From Panagrolaimus kolymaensis (lineage: Eukaryota; Nematoda; Chromadorea; Rhabditida; Panagrolaimidae): DNA of 64,000 bases. Shown here piece after piece: positions 36,296 through 46,927 of this stretch (its first letter is position 1; every line of letters starts with the position of its first letter). Made by a program: the position numbers and the translations under genes. Under the pieces are notes generated by a model. It made no database searches, was not told where the DNA came from, and saw only the letters and a list, made by a program, of their open reading frames with translations. The stretch is from NCBI GenBank assembly GCA_028622995.1, contig JAJQJQ010000011.1, positions 5,642,001-5,706,000 of the forward strand, in the 5' to 3' direction.

Positions 36296-39200
36296 ATGAC
36301 TAAAACTCAAAAACGAGTAAGTAAATAAATTTAATGCAAACTTTTATAATTTATCAAAAAAAATTTTTAGGAACTTGAAATCAATAAAGTTGTTAAAAGA
36401 TGGCAGCGACAAGAGCGCCGGAAAGTGTGTTGCAATATTAGAAAAGAACAACTTCAACGTCAAATTCAACATTTTTCACATCAAAGTGCCATCAATGTTC
36501 GACCTTTTTTGGGTAAACATAATCAAGTCCACAAGAAAAAACATTTTTCCAAGAAGCATGGTTCTCATCTTGTCAAAGAATATCCATTTTTGAGAAAATA
36601 TGATTATGGTTTTTTTCTTGGAGTTAATAGAGTATGTTCTTGAAATGTAATTTCGTCTATTTATTTGTTTTTTTTAGATTCCTCCAACTGTTAATGGATA
36701 TTTTTCTTATAATCGATCGCCTGAAGCTATATTAAAGCGTGCTCAAGAATTCATCTCTGTTGGTAAAGATAAAGATGCTTTGAGCATTTTGCATGAAATC
36801 ATCACAGTAAACTTTGTTCTTCTATTTATTTTGTTTTCTAATTAGCTTTCATTTAGGATCGCCGTCATAAACAATGGTCACCAACGCATGAACTTATTAT
36901 GCTTCGTCATTTAGAACTCTGCGTTAATCTTCGTGATGCTAGTATTGCAAAGGATGTTCTTTATCAATACAAGACTTTAACACAAGAAGTTGCTGTTTCA
37001 TCTTTTGAAAATGTTATTAGACATTTTTTAAATCTTGCTGAAAATAAAACTGAAGCAGCTCAAAAAGAATCCATTGAAAAGATCGAGAAAATTAATGACT
37101 TGGATTCTAATGATGCTCCTGAAACGTAAGCATTCTTTTATTAACCCTGTTAAATATGTTCCTTTTTTCAGCCTTTTGTTGTCTGTTGTATCAGGTGCTG
37201 TTTCTCAAGATCCTATTGATTCTACTGTTCTTAGTTCATGGCTTCGCTTCTTATGGGATTCATATCGTGGCTGTCTTGATTTGTTAAGAAATAATAGTCT
37301 CTTTGAAACTCTTTATCACCAAATTGCTCGTCAATCATTTGGTTTTTGTATCAAATATCAAAGGCGTGATGAATTGCGTAAGCTTTGTGATCTTCTTCGT
37401 TTACATTTATCGCAACTTCAAAAGAACATTAATTCGCATAAGTAAGTTTACATTATTTTTTGCCCTTATTTAACTTTATGTTATCTTCTTAAGTACAAAC
37501 AACCAACGTATAAACCTTGCTGAATCACTATCAATTATGCAAGAAACGCGTTTAATCCAATTGGACACTGCAATTCAAATGGAATTATGGCAAGAAGCTT
37601 ACAGATCATCTGAAGATTTACACAACTTGATGCAACTTGGTAAAGAAAAAGAACTTAACATCGAACGACAATGCTATGTAAATTATTATGATAAACTTTC
37701 TCTCATCTTTTGGAAAGGAGGCAATTTCTTGTTTCACGCTGCTGCATTACTACAAAAGCTTACCATCAACAAAGAGACAATGATTCCTGGTAAAGAAGCA
37801 ACTCGTTTATTGTTGGCTGCTTTAAGAATTTCTGATGATTTTGATACTTCTTCGCTTCTTACCAAGCATCTTGATATGGAAGATATGCATCTCAACAATG
37901 TCGGAGTTCTTTCAACGCTTTTACGTCTTCCAATTGCTCCAACACAAAAAGGAATTTTACGTGAAATTGCTCTTTTATCAGTTCCTGATATTTCTCAAGA
38001 ATATGTTTCTCATCTTTATCGTCTTATGGAAGTTGATTTTGCTCCTCTTGAAGCTGCTAAAATGGTTAATGCGGAACTTGATAAAATTAAGGCTCTTGGA
38101 TATGAAGGTTATACCCAATACATTGAAGGAATTCGAGCTGTTATTACTGCGAAAACTATAAAACAGGTAATCTGTTGTTGAAAATTTACGTATTTTTCTT
38201 ATTATTTATTTATAACTTTCTAATATTTATGATGCAATGCCTATGGACCGTATGACTTCAATTATTCCTTTTTACAATCGCTCCGAACTTGAGCACTTCC
38301 TTGTACACATTACAAAGCAACGTTTCTTGGAAGTTCGAGTTGATCATCGTGAAAAGTGTATAAGGTTTGGTCCTATCGACGCAACAATAGCTGGTGATGT
38401 TGAAGCTGAATTTGGTGAAACTACAGGCTACAAGAGCGAAGATGAAGCTATGCGTAATCATTTGATTCGCTTTTACGATTTGCTTGGTATGACTGTTTAT
38501 GAATTGGATGAAAAAGAAATTCGTGCTCGAGTTATTGAACAATTCAATCGTCATCGTCAAACATATGAATACCATAAAGATTCCGATCATGAACGTATTA
38601 TGCAGCGTAAGAAAATCATCGAATTTAACAAGGAAAAAAAAGGAAACTTGATAAAGATCAAATATATGGAAGCTCAAAAAATTGCTGCTGATAAAGATGA
38701 AAAGAAACGTAAAGAAGAACAAGAAAAACTAAAACGTGAACAAGAAGAAAGTAAAAAGAAGAGAAAATTGGTTGAACAAGATGAAATTCAACGTAAAATA
38801 CGTCATGAACAGATGAAGAAGTTTCAACAAAATCCCATCTACAATCAAATTGTTAAAGAAAAGGGTGAAGAAGCTATTCAAAATATGGATCCTGAAATTG
38901 TACTTCGAGAACAACGAGAGCGTATGGATGCTGAACGTCGTGAACAAACTGTTCGAATTTTAAGAAAAGAACGCACGTTTAATAATTATGTTCGGGAATT
39001 CAACATTGAAGAACGGGAAATCGCTAAACAGATATCAGATGAAAGTCGTCGTGAAGTTCCAGTGCGTATTTCACAATATGCGGCGCGTCTCATTGAACAA
39101 GCCAAGTACGTTTTACTTTATTAATATATCTTTTTTTACCAACTTTTATAATTTAGGGCTGTTCATGAACGTGAAGAAGCTACTTTTAAACATCTAAATG

Positions 39201-40235
39201 CAGCAAAATCTGATTCCATTTCTTACATTCGTCGTGTCATTGAGTCTCATAAAGCTGAAATGGAAGAAAGAAAAGAAGCCTTTACTAGAAGTCTTGCTAA
39301 ACTTAAAGCAAAGAAATTAGAAGAACGTAAAATTGCTCGTGAAAAGGATCGTCGTCGTAAATTTGAACTAAGCAAAAAAGAAGGAAAAAAACGTCTTGAA
39401 AAAGAAGCTTTACGTGAAAAAGAAGCCGAACGCGAAGAACGTCAAGCTGCAATTCAAGCTGCAAGAGGTCGTGGCAGAGAGGTAATTTTATTGTTTTCTT
39501 TTTATCATTAATTAATTTTTAACATTTTAAGCAACGTGATTATGATCGTCATGGCGAACCTGGACCAGAATCTGAAACTAAAACTGATAATCGATGGCGT
39601 GGTCGTGAGTCTTCTCGAAATGTTCAACTACGTCGTCCACCACATCCTCAAAGAACTGGTCCTGCACCAATTGCAGCAGCTTCACATGAACCTATTGTTG
39701 CACCATTTATAACCGATCAAGCTTCGATTTGGAGAGGAGCTGCTCCTGCACCGACACCTTCTCGTGAAAATATGCTACCAAGTCAACCTACAATTCCTCG
39801 AGCTCTTCCAGCAGTGGCTGAAGATGACAAAGTTGATAAATGGTGCCGTGATGAACCTGTTAAACCTACTGTACCTCCGCCAACAACTGAGATCTCACCT
39901 CAACTTTCTGATGTTTCTGTTGCTATGCCTTCACAAAAACCCGCAACACCCGGTAAATATCAGCCTCCACGTCAAGCTATTACTCGAACAACTCCTGCTT
40001 CTGATCAACCTCAACGTCAAGGTGCTACTCGACCAACTTCTGTTACTGACCAACCTCCACGTCAAGGTGATACTCGACCGACTTTTGGACGTAATCAACA
40101 TCCTGCTGGTCCTGGTGCTCGATCAACTGCTGATCGCAATCAACGTCCTCCTGCTGGTGGACCCGTGCTCGCGGTAATACTACTCGTTCTCAACAATCTG
40201 GTGGTGGAGCTGATGAAAACAAAAGCTTGCGTTAA
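36296..40235 (+). CDS. eif-3.A: eIF3 subunit a, with unusual N-terminal extension and 3' frameshift
   Basis: Nine exons: 36296-36316, 36371-36631, 36678-36806, 36857-37125, 37172-37441, 37494-38166, about 38219-39105, 39157-39481 and 39532-40235, roughly 1,180 aa. eIF3a scaffolds the eIF3 complex on the 40S ribosome. Exons 3-6 give the PCI-type core ([61 protein letters not shown]); exons 7-8 give the spectrin-like coiled coil ([22 protein letters not shown]); exon 9 is Pro/Arg/Thr-rich with repeats. Three oddities: exons 1-2 add about 94 basic residues before the usual start; no AG acceptor exists between 38167 and the point where the frame resumes; and the natural ending ([20 protein letters not shown], stop 40233-40235) needs a one-base shift near 40163, otherwise the frame runs to 40344. 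Confidence 0.9.
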
Positions 40236-41302
40236 ATTTGTTTTAACTTTTATAATTATGTTTATTGTTTTGCTTTTTTATTATTGTTTAACATGTTTTT
40301 CATATTTTTTTGTACATAAACATTTGTTTTTTTATTTTCTGTAATGAATTTTACCCATATCGCTGCATATTTTTCCTCGATTAAAGAATGTTTGTAACAA
40401 CAAAAAAGGAAAGAAATTTGAATTTATACTTTTTCTGTTGGAGCAAGCTGTCAGGCTTCGCTTATCCCACAACAAAGGTTTATATGTTTTGTTATTATAG
40501 CTTTTAGTTCAAAAATATGAAAAATCAAAAGATCAATTCATCATTTGAAAAGGAAACTGTCATATTCATTTGGAATACATAAAACACATGCGTTTTGAGC
40601 AAAAGTTTTTCTTTGTAATGATAACGATTTTGCTGAGACATTCAAACAAAAAATCATCAATCTAATATTAAACTGATGATACGATTTTTAAAGACAATTT
40701 TCGCAAATTTTTCGCAACATCGTATAATATTCATCCTTGATCAACATCTTCATCGCAAAACCAAATGGTTAAAATATGATGTCTCGAACTTTCCAAAACA
40801 ATTTTTTTAGCAGAAAAGAAAACCGCTGACCATGACTTTTTTTGTTTTTACTTTTCACGTGGATTTCACATTTTTAAACTTTGTTATGTCTTTAAAAACG
40901 TGCCGACCGAACGGTTTTTCTATAATGGAAATGATACAAAAGCAGTATAAAAATGGAAAATATTGAAATTGATGAAGGCATTAATGCAGAAAACATAATA
41001 ACCATTTTTACTTTGCTTCTAATTTTCTTCATTAGAATAAGGGATAGTGAAAAGATTACAAAAAGGATGGGGTTTCCCATTTTTAAAGAAATATTGGCTT
41101 TGCTCTTTCACGTGAATGCAAACAAGCAGCAGTTGCTGTTGCGGCCATCGCGGCTGCTGAAATTGCTTTCGAGTGTTTTTTTATTTATTTTGCAGCTTTT
41201 GAAATAAAAAAAAACTTGTTTGTTTTTTCAGTTAAACTTTATTTTTATCTCATTAACTTTCATTAAGTAATATTAGAATGCTTAAATCCACTTTCACCAC
41301 TC
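40236..41302. other. intergenic region
   Basis: No supported gene. A GC-richer stretch with CAGCAGTTGCTGTTGCGGCC near 41127-41146 stands out, but its frame has no conserved features. Confidence 0.5.
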
Positions 41303-43923
41303 ATGATTATTACAATGTCTTTTCTTCAGGTTAGCCATTACCATATTCCTTCATTTTTCCAATCAACTTATTCAGTGCCTTCAACATTACCTAATTTGAT
41401 CGAAGCAACAGAACCATATTCCACCTTTGAACCATCATTATGTAGTCCACAACGTTACATCACATTAAGGAATGGCATTGAAATGCCACTCTTGGGTCTC
41501 GGTATGTTACATCGTTTTGTTATTACAAGAATCAGTATTTTATCCAGCTGATAAAGAAGGCTTTTTTCTCGATAGTTTTATTACGCTTTTTAGGAACAAC
41601 TCATTCAGGAGGATATAATCATGAATCCGTTGTATTTGCATTGAAACGATGTGGATATCGAATGATTGACACTGCGAGGAGATATGGAGTCGAAGAAAAA
41701 CTTGGAATTGCTATTGAGGTTTGTAAAAATTTTAAAAATAGCTTCAAAGTGTTCCGAGAATTAGAATTAACCAGTAATTTATTAAAAGCTAACAAAAAAT
41801 AGCACCGTAAACATAAAAATGCGATCATCAAAAAAAACTCTTCAATATGTTAATTTAAAAATAAGTTATCCCCGATTTCTGGTTGCATCTGCATACGATG
41901 TGCTACCATGTTGTCGAACAAGGTTGCAAAATAAATCAGCTTGAGACTAAAAAATTGTTAATCTTATTTTGATAAATTCCCATATTTACCTAATAACTTA
42001 TGTTTTTTATTATTATCACCAGTTTTTTCAAACTTTTTTGCGAAATATTAATCGTAAAGTGAGTTCTTTTTATAACAAAAAATGCAGAAAGCACAGGAAT
42101 TGAAACAAATCAAAAAAAGCTGTCATCATCAATTTTATTCTTTTAATTTTTTATTTGTGTTTTGGAAATATTTTGGGTGCGAATTTATAACACAGATAGT
42201 TATCCAATTTTTTGACATACATATATTTATTTTCTAAAAACTAACTTACTTTACAAAAAATATTTCCTGCTGCAGCCATTTGTAAACAATTACAAAAGGC
42301 ATCATCGCATCGAACTCTACCCAATTGATTATCATAACATTTATCGTGAGCGACGCAGCAACTATTAAAATTGGCTTAAAGCAAGAAAAAAAATTTACAA
42401 TAAATTTATAAGGCAAGAAAATAGTTGCTCACGTAATACCTAATCTTGGTTGACAATTCAATGTGACACTAACGGAAGCAAAAAAATTTTCTGCATCATT
42501 TCTACCGCATTCAAATTTAGGCAATTGTCCAAAAATGGTTGAAAATATGGCACAAAAAATTAATATAAATTTCATATTTTCTTTTTTGGTTGAACAAAAA
42601 AAGCAGGCGAGGAAAACTCGGATCCAACTTCTTTTTTTTTCGACGACTTCCAAAAATGTTAAAGTTTTTGGGTCGCTCATTCGCTTGTTGCTGCTACTGC
42701 TTTTTTTCATTTATCCCGGAACCGGATTTTTTTCTCTCTCTTTTATTCTTGATTCTTTTGAATGTAAACTTGAAAAATAAAAAAGAATGGGAGAAATAGA
42801 CATATGAGCCCTTCGATATATTAATACACTATAGTTTTCACACACACACACATTCTATTGAATGAAGAAAAAAAAACCTGCATTTTTTAATATTTATTTC
42901 AGGAATCACAAGTTCCGCGACATGATCTTTTTATAAATACAAAATTATGGCCCACTGATTTTGGCAGCAATGGGGTTTCTAAAGCTTTTAGCCTTGCATG
43001 TCAAAAGTTAAAAGTTGATTACCTTGGTTTGTTTATTTTCGTGTGATGGTTTAGGTTAACAGAAAATATATTCAGATTGTTACATGATTCATGTCCCAAC
43101 AGTACCTCCCGAAATGGGATATTCTAAAACAGTGATGGAAGAAACTTGGAGAGAATTTGAAAAGCTTTATGATGCAGAAAAAATTCGAGCTTTAGGTGTT
43201 TCAAATTTCATGCGTCACGATCTTGAAGACTTACTTGAAATTTGTTCCATTCGGCCACATATTATTCAAAGTGAATTTCATCCATGCCAAAATCCATTTG
43301 ATTTGAGACAGTTTTGTGATGAAATGGATATTACTTTTTGTGTGAGTTTCTTTAAAATAAAAGTTAGATACAGCGAAATTGTGTACATTTTTAGGGTTAT
43401 TGCCCGCTTGCTAAAGGTCGAATCCTCCATCTTGATCCCATAACAAAGATAGCCAAAGCTCATGGTAAAACTCCAGCACAAATTTGTATTCGATGGTCAA
43501 TTCAAAATGGAGTTTGTGCAATTCCTAAAAGTCGAAAGCCTATGAGAATTTTAGAAAATTCAATGGTAAGTTTTTTGATGTTAACAACCAAAGCAAGTTT
43601 TAGTCGTCTAAACAAACGTTTAATTTTGCATAAGTTTATCCACGTAATCCTAATTTATTTACTGCCGCTAATAATTTTTATGCTTTAAAAAAATTCCCGT
43701 TGCATAGTTGTAAATTTAAAAATTCCTTAAAAGAATTTTTTCACAAGCTTTGAAGGTTCTTTAATACTAATTAGCTTTCATTTTTTTCTAGGTATTCGAC
43801 TTTGAATTGAGTGAACCTGAAATGCTTGAATTGGATAATTTACATTTAAAAGAAGAAATAAAAGTTGTAAATTTGTCTGGAATTCAAGATAGAATGGATT
43901 TACCCGATGGTTATAAGCTATAA
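41303..43923 (+). CDS. aldo-keto reductase, 338 aa
   Basis: Six exons: 41303-41501, 41594-41718, 42903-43026, 43076-43341, 43395-43565 and 43792-43923. A TIM-barrel NADPH oxidoreductase reducing carbonyls. The catalytic tetrad is Asp92 and Tyr97 (IDTARRYG), Lys122 (NTKLW) and His155 (MIHVP). LRNGIEMPLLGLGTTHSGG begins the barrel; ALGVSNF and the AIPKSRKPMRILENSMVFDFELSEPEM segment bind the coenzyme. The first 45 or so residues are an extra N-terminal segment not in the core fold. Intron 2 is 1,184 bases, far longer than the others, and contains another gene on the opposite strand. Start taken at the first in-frame ATG; an internal start near the second ATG (41315) is possible. Confidence 0.92.
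41866..42575 (-). CDS. secreted phospholipase-A2-like protein, 113 aa, nested in an intron
   Basis: Minus strand, exons 42575-42440, 42374-42250 and 41946-41866, all inside intron 2 of the aldo-keto reductase. The protein has a signal peptide (MKFILIFCAIFSTIFGQ), then ECGRNDAENFF, the catalytic PLA2 signature NSCCVAHDKCYDNQLG (His-Asp pair) and CDDAFCNCL with the supporting Asp, then a final Cys-containing exon (ADLFCNLV). Cysteines are paired as in small nematode PLA2-like secreted proteins. The expected activity is Ca-dependent hydrolysis of the phospholipid sn-2 bond outside the cell, but the calcium loop is not of the classical form, so activity is uncertain. An upstream frame extension to 42710 is unlikely because it lacks a signal peptide. 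Confidence 0.85.
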
Positions 43924-45298
43924 ATAAATATTTGAGTTTTTGGATTTCGGATTTTAGAAAATATCTTGAAAAATAAAAAACGTGTAAAAATTTAGAATGC
44001 TTGTGTTGTTAATAATTTTACTTTTGATGTTTTCATGTTGTTGTTTGTTTTGGGAAAAATAAATTATATAGAAATTTGTGTTTATAAAAAATTTTTATAA
44101 ACGGAAGAAAAATTTCTTTGGATTTTCTCATGAAACTTTAATTTTAAAACATTATTATTAGTTTCGAGCTCATAAATTAAAGAAAGGATTCAGGTGTTTA
44201 AAGTTCTTTAAAATTACAATTTTATGAAAGCATAAAAGGACACTTTTTCAAAAAACAAAAATGTTCTTTTAATTGCCAATCTAATTTTTTCTTAAACTTT
44301 GAATGGCGAAGGCGGAGAAAATTATAAAAAAAGCCACATCTTTTTTATTTTTGCCAAAGCTTTGTGTTTTTCGGAAGAAGTCATAAAAGCTGTTTATGTT
44401 TAACCAATCATTCGTCGTTAGAAAGTTAGACTTTGTAAAAAAATTGTAAAAACTATTAACACACTTGCTTTTTAAATATATTAGACTCATTTTTTTTTTA
44501 TTACATTATTGTTACGAATGTGTTTATAATAAATTTATATTTACAAATTGTTGACTACCTTTGAATTTTAGTCTACTGGCTAAAGCATGACAATGCTTTC
44601 TTTTTTCCCTTCTTTACTTTCGTTAATTTGTGGATTCATTGAACTTTTTTCATGATGTAATACTTTTTGTTTTGTTTACAAAAGCAACTAATTATGGATT
44701 AATACGTCATTTGGATAAACAAAAGAAAATTACCAAAAAAGAGTCAAAAGTTCAAATATTAAAAGGCTCATTTTGGAAAAGTATGCAGCTTCTTTTTTAT
44801 ACTAATCTCAATTCTCTTGGGAGACTTTATTACAAAAATATAAAAGCCTCTAAGCTGTCTGATAATTCAATTTTTGGAATCACAAACTCAAGCTAGCCCA
44901 TCATCATCGATTTAAATTTTTCATAATTTTGCGATCATTATCTATAATTACGCTTTAGTTTAAAAACTCATTTATTTTTTTACACGCTTGGGTTTTCCTC
45001 AAAAAAGATGAGGCACATTTCATTCATACTCAAAGTCAATAAGAGTTAATGAAGATTTCACACACATGTTTTTTTCTTCTTTTCGTGTTGTATATTTCCC
45101 GAGTTTTTGTTCAAAAAAATAAACCAATTTTTTTACGTGTCATCATGCAATTTTTTTATCCTATTTATACCTTCCATTCCAACCCCAAATTTTTGTCGAA
45201 TTTAATTGCGCCATAAAGCTTTAGTTTAAAATCCTTTGAGAATATTTCTAGTTTCAGTCACCAATCTCGGTTTCATTCGTTTCACACATATTAAGAAA
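43924..45298. other. intergenic region
   Basis: No supported gene. Frames at 44281-44490 and 44630-44896 lack domains, signal peptides and splice partners. The region ends with the 5' leader of the chemoreceptor gene, which has an in-frame ATG at 45236 as an alternative start. Confidence 0.5.
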
Positions 45299-46470
45299 AT
45301 GGATGAAAATAATATCGATGCAAGTTTTGGTAGTATCAGTTACCCGCAAACTTTGTTTATGGTTATACTGTATCTTGTTATTGGTAAGTACTTCAACCCG
45401 AATGTCCGCAAAATTATATCTAAAAGTTAAGGATGTTGTTCAATTTTGACAAATACCATAAATATTATAATATTTTCCACTCAGCGAGAATTACGAAAAA
45501 CTTTTGCATTTATTATTGTTTTGGATATTGGTGAAATAGTTAATGGAATTTCGTACGTTTTAACTGGAATAGGGCGATGGATAGAATTAATGCAGGATCG
45601 ATTTGGTCAACCAATAAGCGTAAAAGATTGCTTCTTTTCTGTAAGGTTTTATCATTGTCTCGTTTTACATAGTCGTCTTTTTGTTTTGCAGCGTTATTGG
45701 CCAATTCCATTAATTCTTGGAACAGAAATTCAGCAATTATGACTATTTTAGTTTCAGCGTAAGCTTTCATCGATTCACTTTTTTTCCCAAACTAAATTTT
45801 TTTTAGTGAAAGAATTATTGCTGTTCATCGTCCTGGACATTATAATAGCATCTTCTGTTTTCGAAATAAAGTCATTCTCATCTTCGGCACAATTTCCCTG
45901 CTTTTATTATCCTTGTTTTGGGCAGGCTATACCGCATTTTATAGTAATCGAGTAACATCAACTTCACATTGTGGAATTATTACTTCAACAGGAAAAGATT
46001 TCTCGACCTTTCATTTCATCTTTGTTCCTATGGCTTATTTAGCAAGCTTCATATCACTTTGTTTTATTGCACATTTACAAAAGCAAGCAATTAAATCAAC
46101 TACGAGTGTGGTATATGGTAAACGACCGCAATTAAAAACATTTATTATTATGACAGCTGTGGATATTGTACTTTGTGCTATTCCAAGTGTCGTCATGATT
46201 GGAGCAAATTTTGATTTATGGCAACCTAATAATGTTTTTACCGGATTAGCTTATTCAACCACGGGGTAAACAACTATTTTTTTACTTTCATTTATGATAA
46301 CAACATAAGCTTTTAGATTTTTATCAATTTGTCATATGATTGTAAATATAACGAGTCAAGCAGAATATCGAAAACAAATTCAAAGATTAGTAAAATATTT
46401 TGTTGGAATTCATTCATCCACAGTTGAAGCAATTAAACGCAAAACATCCGGGTATTATATTCATCATTAA
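45299..46470 (+). CDS. nematode chemoreceptor-like 7TM GPCR, one frameshift
   Basis: Exons 45299-45383, 45432-45640, 45692-45758, 45807-46265 and 46317-46470. Seven hydrophobic segments are visible: ILTNTINIIIF (TM1), FAFIIVLDIGEIVNG (TM2), WPIPLILGTE (TM3) ending in the E/DRY-like SAERIIAVHRP, ILIFGTISLLLLSLFW (TM4), FIFVPMAYLASFISLCFI (TM5), FIIMTAVDIVLCAIPSV (TM6) and FTGLAYSTTGFLSICHMIV (TM7). Family is Srsx/Srx-like. In exon 3 the frame shifts by one base at about 45739-45740 (reading TTA-TGA where TTA-ATG-A is expected). All splice sites are intact and the rest of the receptor is clean, so this is either a very young pseudogene or a single-base assembly error. Confidence 0.8.
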
Positions 46471-46927
46471 TAAATGTGCAAATTTTACTATTATTAACTA
46501 TGTTTAATGACTTTTAAATCCTCAATAAAAAAATACTGACAAAAAACGCTTACAAAAACTTACAAAATAAGTAAATTTCATTTTTGTTACAAAAAGAGTA
46601 ATGATGACATCGACTATATTTTTGTGGATATAATTTTTTAAATAAATAAATACAATGTCATATAAGACAACCTTTTAGAAAAACTTTATAAATCTAATAT
46701 TTTTTATTCCACCAAAATAAACGAAAATTTTTGAAAGTTCCTAAAATTTGAACGATAATCGAAAGAAAAGGTTTTTGCCGCGAAAGAAAACGATGCGCCA
46801 CAAAGAAACTTTTATTGAAGATGGATTTTCTTTGAATTCATTTCTTCAAGTTTTTTTGTTGTTGCGAAAACATTAAAGTTTTCGTTTTGTTGCATTGTGA
46901 TCGATGATCATTGGTCTGTTTCTAAGA

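Noticed and set aside
38258..38947. Phe-rich minus-strand frames
   Set aside because: Antisense of the eIF3a coiled-coil exon, where Lys/Glu codons read as Phe/Leu.
41331..41376. Possible short intron at the start of the aldo-keto reductase (GTTAGC...TTCAG)
   Set aside because: Splicing it shifts the frame to an immediate stop; the unspliced frame runs directly into the conserved barrel.
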